Below, piece after piece: positions 61,045-64,000 of a stretch of DNA of 64,000 nt. Source of the DNA: Pelagimonas phthalicica (GTDB taxonomy: Bacteria; Pseudomonadota; Alphaproteobacteria; Rhodobacterales; Rhodobacteraceae); assembly GCF_004364805.1 (NCBI RefSeq), contig NZ_SOAP01000001.1, positions 1,922,001 through 1,986,000 on the forward strand, read 5' to 3'. Within the stretch, counting starts at the first letter, position 1, and each line of letters opens with the position of its first letter. A program made the position numbers and the translations under genes. The notes under the pieces were generated by a model. It was not told where the DNA came from and searched no databases. It saw only the letters and a program-made list of their open reading frames with translations.

Positions 61045-62039
61045 TTCCCTGCCCCCAAATCCAACGTGATTTGAAATCGTTCTGCCCCCGAGGGTGTCTT
61101 TGAAACCGGACCGGACAAACGAGGGTTAGACAAGCCGCGCCTTTCGCCCAAATCAAGAACCAGTTGAGCCGCTGATCCGCTGCTCTCACCATTCAATATG
61201 ATGCGCTCAGGCTGGAACTGTAACGAGCTTATCCAGACTTCATCGGGCAAGGAAACGGTCACATGTCGCAGGTTGTCGACCAGTAGAGGTCGTTTCAGAA
61301 TCGTATCAAGGAACATGGCGCGTTCCTGATCTCTCTGACGCAGGCCTTCCACCTTAACCCGCAAACTTATCGCCTCTTGGCGTAGAAGATCGCGCCGATG
61401 TTTCAGCGCTTCAGTTTGCTGTTGGGCATGCCAGGCTGGATATAACCAACCAATGAAACCTGCGCCTAAAATGCAGATAAAAAGTGCTGCGTTGACCGTA
61501 CGGATGCGGTTCGATGACGGGGCTATTTCGTTGGTAAAATCAGCGATGGGTGATGAATTCCCTAACACGAACAAACGCCGTAATTTCATGCCATTGGCCA
61601 GCAAGGCCTTGCGCCAGGTTTCTGCCTCGTGGCGCAGGACAACCCACTGAGACGCGGTCAGTTGCTCATCCTCGATTTGAGGGGGGGCGAGCTGCGCATA
61701 AACATCCGTGGGGCCGAATGGCGTGCGCTGCCTCAGATCAAGCATTGAAAGTGCATGAAGGCGTCGCCATGCCGTTCGCGGGGCAGAAATTTTTCTTTCC
61801 AGAACAAGCGAGATTGGAACATGTAGGTCAACGACCATCTTATGTGGGCGGGAAGGCGGGGCTTCTTGACCATTTAACAAAGCAATGGAAACCTGTCGCT
61901 TTCCTGCTTTGCCTTCAACAGCTACGATCTTTGTTGCAAGGGGCAAACCCCAGAACATGGCGGCAAGCCAATCCGGTGCCAGCACGGAGAGCCGTGCAGC
62001 CAAAGCTGCGCCGATGCGTGAGGGTGTTCGCCCGTTCAT
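61041..62039 (-). CDS. gspL: type II secretion protein GspL/PilN-like
   Basis: A 332-residue protein with a cytoplasmic part of about 190 residues and one membrane span near residue 195 (ALFICILGAGFIGWLYPAW), then a coiled coil and a PilN/GspL-like periplasmic domain with DNLRHVTVSLPDEVWISSLQ. It is the first gene of the operon gspL-M-C-D-F-H-I-J. GspL recruits the ATPase GspE, which is not encoded here. The start is uncertain because the AGGA lies very close to the ATG. Confidence 0.78.
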   Translation of the reverse strand: MNGRTPSRIGAALAARLSVLAPDWLAAMFWGLPLATKIVAVEGKAGKRQVSIALLNGQEAPPSRPHKMVVDLHVPISLVLERKISAPRTAWRRLHALSMLDLRQRTPFGPTDVYAQLAPPQIEDEQLTASQWVVLRHEAETWRKALLANGMKLRRLFVLGNSSPIADFTNEIAPSSNRIRTVNAALFICILGAGFIGWLYPAWHAQQQTEALKHRRDLLRQEAISLRVKVEGLRQRDQERAMFLDTILKRPLLVDNLRHVTVSLPDEVWISSLQFQPERIILNGESSGSAAQLVLDLGERRGLSNPRLSGPVSKTPSGAERFQITLDLGAGK

Positions 62040-62878
62040 AATCCTGCCCTATCGGATGTTTCTCCGATTTTCTCACAACCTAAGCGAATTGACTTTTCAA
62101 TGATAGAGGTGAAGTGCATGCGGTTTGAATTGGCTGCAAGGTGTGTGAAATGAACAGCAAAGACTTTCTAAATCATTTTGAAATAGCAGGAAGGGTTGGC
62201 GCAGCGGCTCGGCAGCGCGTAGAACAGCACGCCTCTTGAGAAGACCTTGCTAAAATTTGGCTTGACTGCTGAGTACGAGCTGTTTGCCGAGTTTGCGAAA
62301 TTCTTGCGATAAACAATTCTACAGGCAGCAGACTTCGGCGTGACTTTGGCCTCAAGTCTGTCATTTCCGGTCGGTTTCCTACGGCCCGCAAGCGTTTTTC
62401 TTCAGCGGGACATCAGAATGAAACGGCCCGGCTTTGCCGGAAACCGTTGAGTCCCTATTATAAGTTGCCATATTTGTCTAACATCAACGCTCTTTCGTAT
62501 ACCTATTCTGCTTTGATTGGTGTGATGCATGCAAGTTGCTCAAGAAGGCGCTTCATGATGAATGCATGCCCTCTAACTTTTGAGCATGCTGCCTAATGCT
62601 TCTAACAACTTCCAAGCTACAAAGTCCTGTCTAAGGGCCTTTTCCTGAACAGTAATTCCACCCGAAACCGCCTGATAGATGTAGGTCTCATAGGCATGTC
62701 TGCGACGCGAGCCGATTGGCCATGGTCCCGGCACCCAATCCCAATACCCTCAATTGTATGTGCCCGGAACGGTACCGCCATTCGGGTGGATATCGGCAAT
62801 AGCGGTCATTTTCTAAAACAGTCTCATCGACACAACGCTGGCAGAACGAGCCACATAACCGAGATGAGGAGTGACGCA
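62040..62878. other. 839-bp gap without a supported gene
   Basis: The interval lies between the divergent gspL and dehydratase genes. Short frames exist but none has a ribosome site, motif or codon pattern like those of the neighbours. A perfect CCGGC-TTT-GCCGG hairpin lies at 62428-62440. It should contain the promoters of both flanking operons. It may be the right end of an inserted region, but I see no transposase or terminal repeat. Confidence 0.5.
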
Positions 62879-63703
62879 ATGCAGACGATCAACGCCGCCG
62901 ACATCCTGCGCCACAAACCGCCGTTCCGATTTGTTGAACAGGTGATTTTGACATCAGAAAATCGGGCTATGGCGCTGGTTCCAGCGAACCCGCCCGCCAC
63001 CAAATGGGCCGCCTGCCCAGAGTTGAGCGTGCTTCCCGTGGAATATGCTGCCCAGGTCATGGGGGTGCTGATCCGGAGCCGATTGGGTGACACATCTGCC
63101 AGCGGCGTTTTGGCAGGCATCACCGAATTTGCTTGGGATTTCATGGCCGAAAGTCTTCAGAGTGTTGAATTGCGGCACAGTGGAACGCGTGGGGCATTTC
63201 ATGACTTCAAGGCTGAATTTCTGAACAGAAATGGCATCGTTTGTGCCCAAATGGCCGGGTTTGTGCATTTGTCACCGGGGGACGGCCATCGCACACCGGT
63301 GCATGTCGACGTGCCCGAAGACGCGCCAATCTATGACGTCACCGACTACCAGCGAGATGGCGACCAGATCATGATGTCGGTTTCCATGCGGTGTGACTGC
63401 CCTGTCTATGCAGGCCACTTTCCAGACGCTCCTTTGACCCCCGGCGTTCTGATTGCCGAAATGATGCTTGAGGCGGCCAGCCATAACCGTCCGGGCATGG
63501 GGCTGCGTCGCCTGAACGACCTTGTCTTTAAATCTCCGCTTCTTCCGGGGGATGTTGCCGAGCTGAAGCTCAAAGAGCACGCCCCCAATCGCTTTTCCGC
63601 CACGCTGTTGCGCGGTGGGAAAAGGCTGGCTCGCGCAAAACTGGAACTCGATCACGTGCCAGCCGCCGCTTCTTCCCTCTCCTCTGACCTCATTTCTTCA
63701 TAA
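62879..63703 (+). CDS. tandem hot-dog 3-hydroxyacyl-ACP dehydratase-like protein
   Basis: A 274-residue protein from the ATG at 62879, behind GAGGAG. Two hot-dog domains are visible. The first starts with LRHKPPFRFVEQVILTSE, the typical FabZ opening, and the second carries the catalytic phrase GHFPDAPLTPGVLIAEMM with H180. Such double-domain dehydratases occur in aryl-polyene, polyunsaturated fatty acid and related type II synthase clusters. An acyl carrier protein gene follows 12 bp later, so a lipid- or polyene-forming cluster probably extends beyond the window. Confidence 0.82.
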   Translation: MQTINAADILRHKPPFRFVEQVILTSENRAMALVPANPPATKWAACPELSVLPVEYAAQVMGVLIRSRLGDTSASGVLAGITEFAWDFMAESLQSVELRHSGTRGAFHDFKAEFLNRNGIVCAQMAGFVHLSPGDGHRTPVHVDVPEDAPIYDVTDYQRDGDQIMMSVSMRCDCPVYAGHFPDAPLTPGVLIAEMMLEAASHNRPGMGLRRLNDLVFKSPLLPGDVAELKLKEHAPNRFSATLLRGGKRLARAKLELDHVPAAASSLSSDLISS

Positions 63704-63715
63704 GGAAACCCAACC

Positions 63716-64000
63716 ATGAACACCTCTGCATTTGCTCCTGAAGTTGCCGAAAAGATCCGCAACGTCGTGATCTTTGAAGGCCTCGAACTCGAAGAGCTTG
63801 GCATTGAACTGGAAGAAATCGAACTGGACACGATGCTGTTCGAAGAAACCGGGCTGGATCTGGATTCGGTGGATGCGCTCGAGGTTCTGGCCGGTGTGCA
63901 GCGCGAATTTGGCGTGACCTTCCCGGAAATCGACAGCGATTTCATTGCCTCCAATGCGTCGACCGTCCGCCAACTGGCGACAACCGTGTCTCTGCATCTC
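63716..64000 (+). CDS. acyl carrier protein, cut by window end
   Basis: Ninety-five codons are visible, without a stop. The phrase ETGLDLDSVDALEVLAGVQ contains the serine (S51) that would carry the phosphopantetheine arm. The protein is strongly acidic, with EGLELEELGIELEEIELD ahead of it, as carrier proteins are. It follows the tandem dehydratase by 12 bp and should hold intermediates for that enzyme. The sequence differs from a housekeeping AcpP, which has the motif DSLD, so it is a specialised carrier. Confidence 0.88.
   Translation, partial: MNTSAFAPEVAEKIRNVVIFEGLELEELGIELEEIELDTMLFEETGLDLDSVDALEVLAGVQREFGVTFPEIDSDFIASNASTVRQLATTVSLHL

Noticed and set aside
62040-62878. Insertion sequence remnant in the gap
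   Set aside because: No transposase motif, terminal inverted repeat or target duplication could be recognised on either strand.

Overview
The window looks like a chromosomal segment of an alphaproteobacterium of the Roseobacter group (Rhodobacterales). The grounds are a dmdA-acuI pair for the algal osmolyte DMSP with a divergent GntR regulator, a non-pyrrolysine MttB-type methyltransferase next to a dimethylglycine-dehydrogenase-like flavoprotein, a complete homogentisate branch, and a moderately high G+C base composition with overlapping operons. No database search was run; family names rest on recognisable motifs and gene order.

Layout. 1-2,400: start of tex, a small membrane protein, a diheme cytochrome c and an AraC regulator. 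2,400-8,230: a YihY-type membrane protein, acuI-dmdA, their GntR regulator with a palindromic operator abutting its start codon, and ilvD. 8,360-13,430: a LysR regulator divergent from mttB-like and FAD/GcvT genes (methylated-amine breakdown). 13,500-20,880: aromatic amino acid catabolism through homogentisate (two MarR regulators, maiA, hmgA, fahA, a metallo-beta-lactamase-fold protein with a degraded metal site, an FAD monooxygenase and a DUF2783 protein). 20,860-23,980: histidine kinase, response regulator and a multi-span membrane protein. 24,116-30,720: peptide-type ABC importer without a binding-protein gene, plus aldehyde dehydrogenase, SDR and P1 peptidase. 30,700-37,480: SseB-like protein, uracil-DNA-glycosylase-like protein, ArsR with a DUF318 permease, NhaA, and capsule-export genes kpsT and kpsE. 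A tRNA-Ser(GGA) follows at 37,562.

The most interesting part is 37,824-62,039. A type II secretion (T2SS) gene set is split in two: gspO and gspK on the left, gspJ-I-H-F-D-C-M-L on the right. Between them lies a 16-kb toxin locus. It starts with a 2,970-residue Sec-exported RHS/YD-repeat protein (PKD-like domains, FG-GAP repeats, YD repeats, RHS core, variable C-terminal tip). Behind it sit three promoterless orphan RHS-core-plus-tip cassettes, each followed by a small immunity-like gene, then one immunity-like orphan and a decayed core fragment. The main gene's current tip joins the native core at a sharp break at 47,320 and is A+T-richer. The cassettes keep the native core and carry different tips, one of them DUF4258-like. 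I read this as a T2SS-linked polymorphic toxin whose tip can be exchanged by recombination with a local store of silent tips. Tip displacement is known for enterobacterial Rhs proteins; the pairing with T2SS and with a Sec signal peptide is the unusual part. gspE and gspG are absent from the window and must be elsewhere if the system works.

The right edge (62,879-64,000) begins another biosynthetic cluster: a tandem hot-dog dehydratase followed by an acyl carrier protein cut by the window end.
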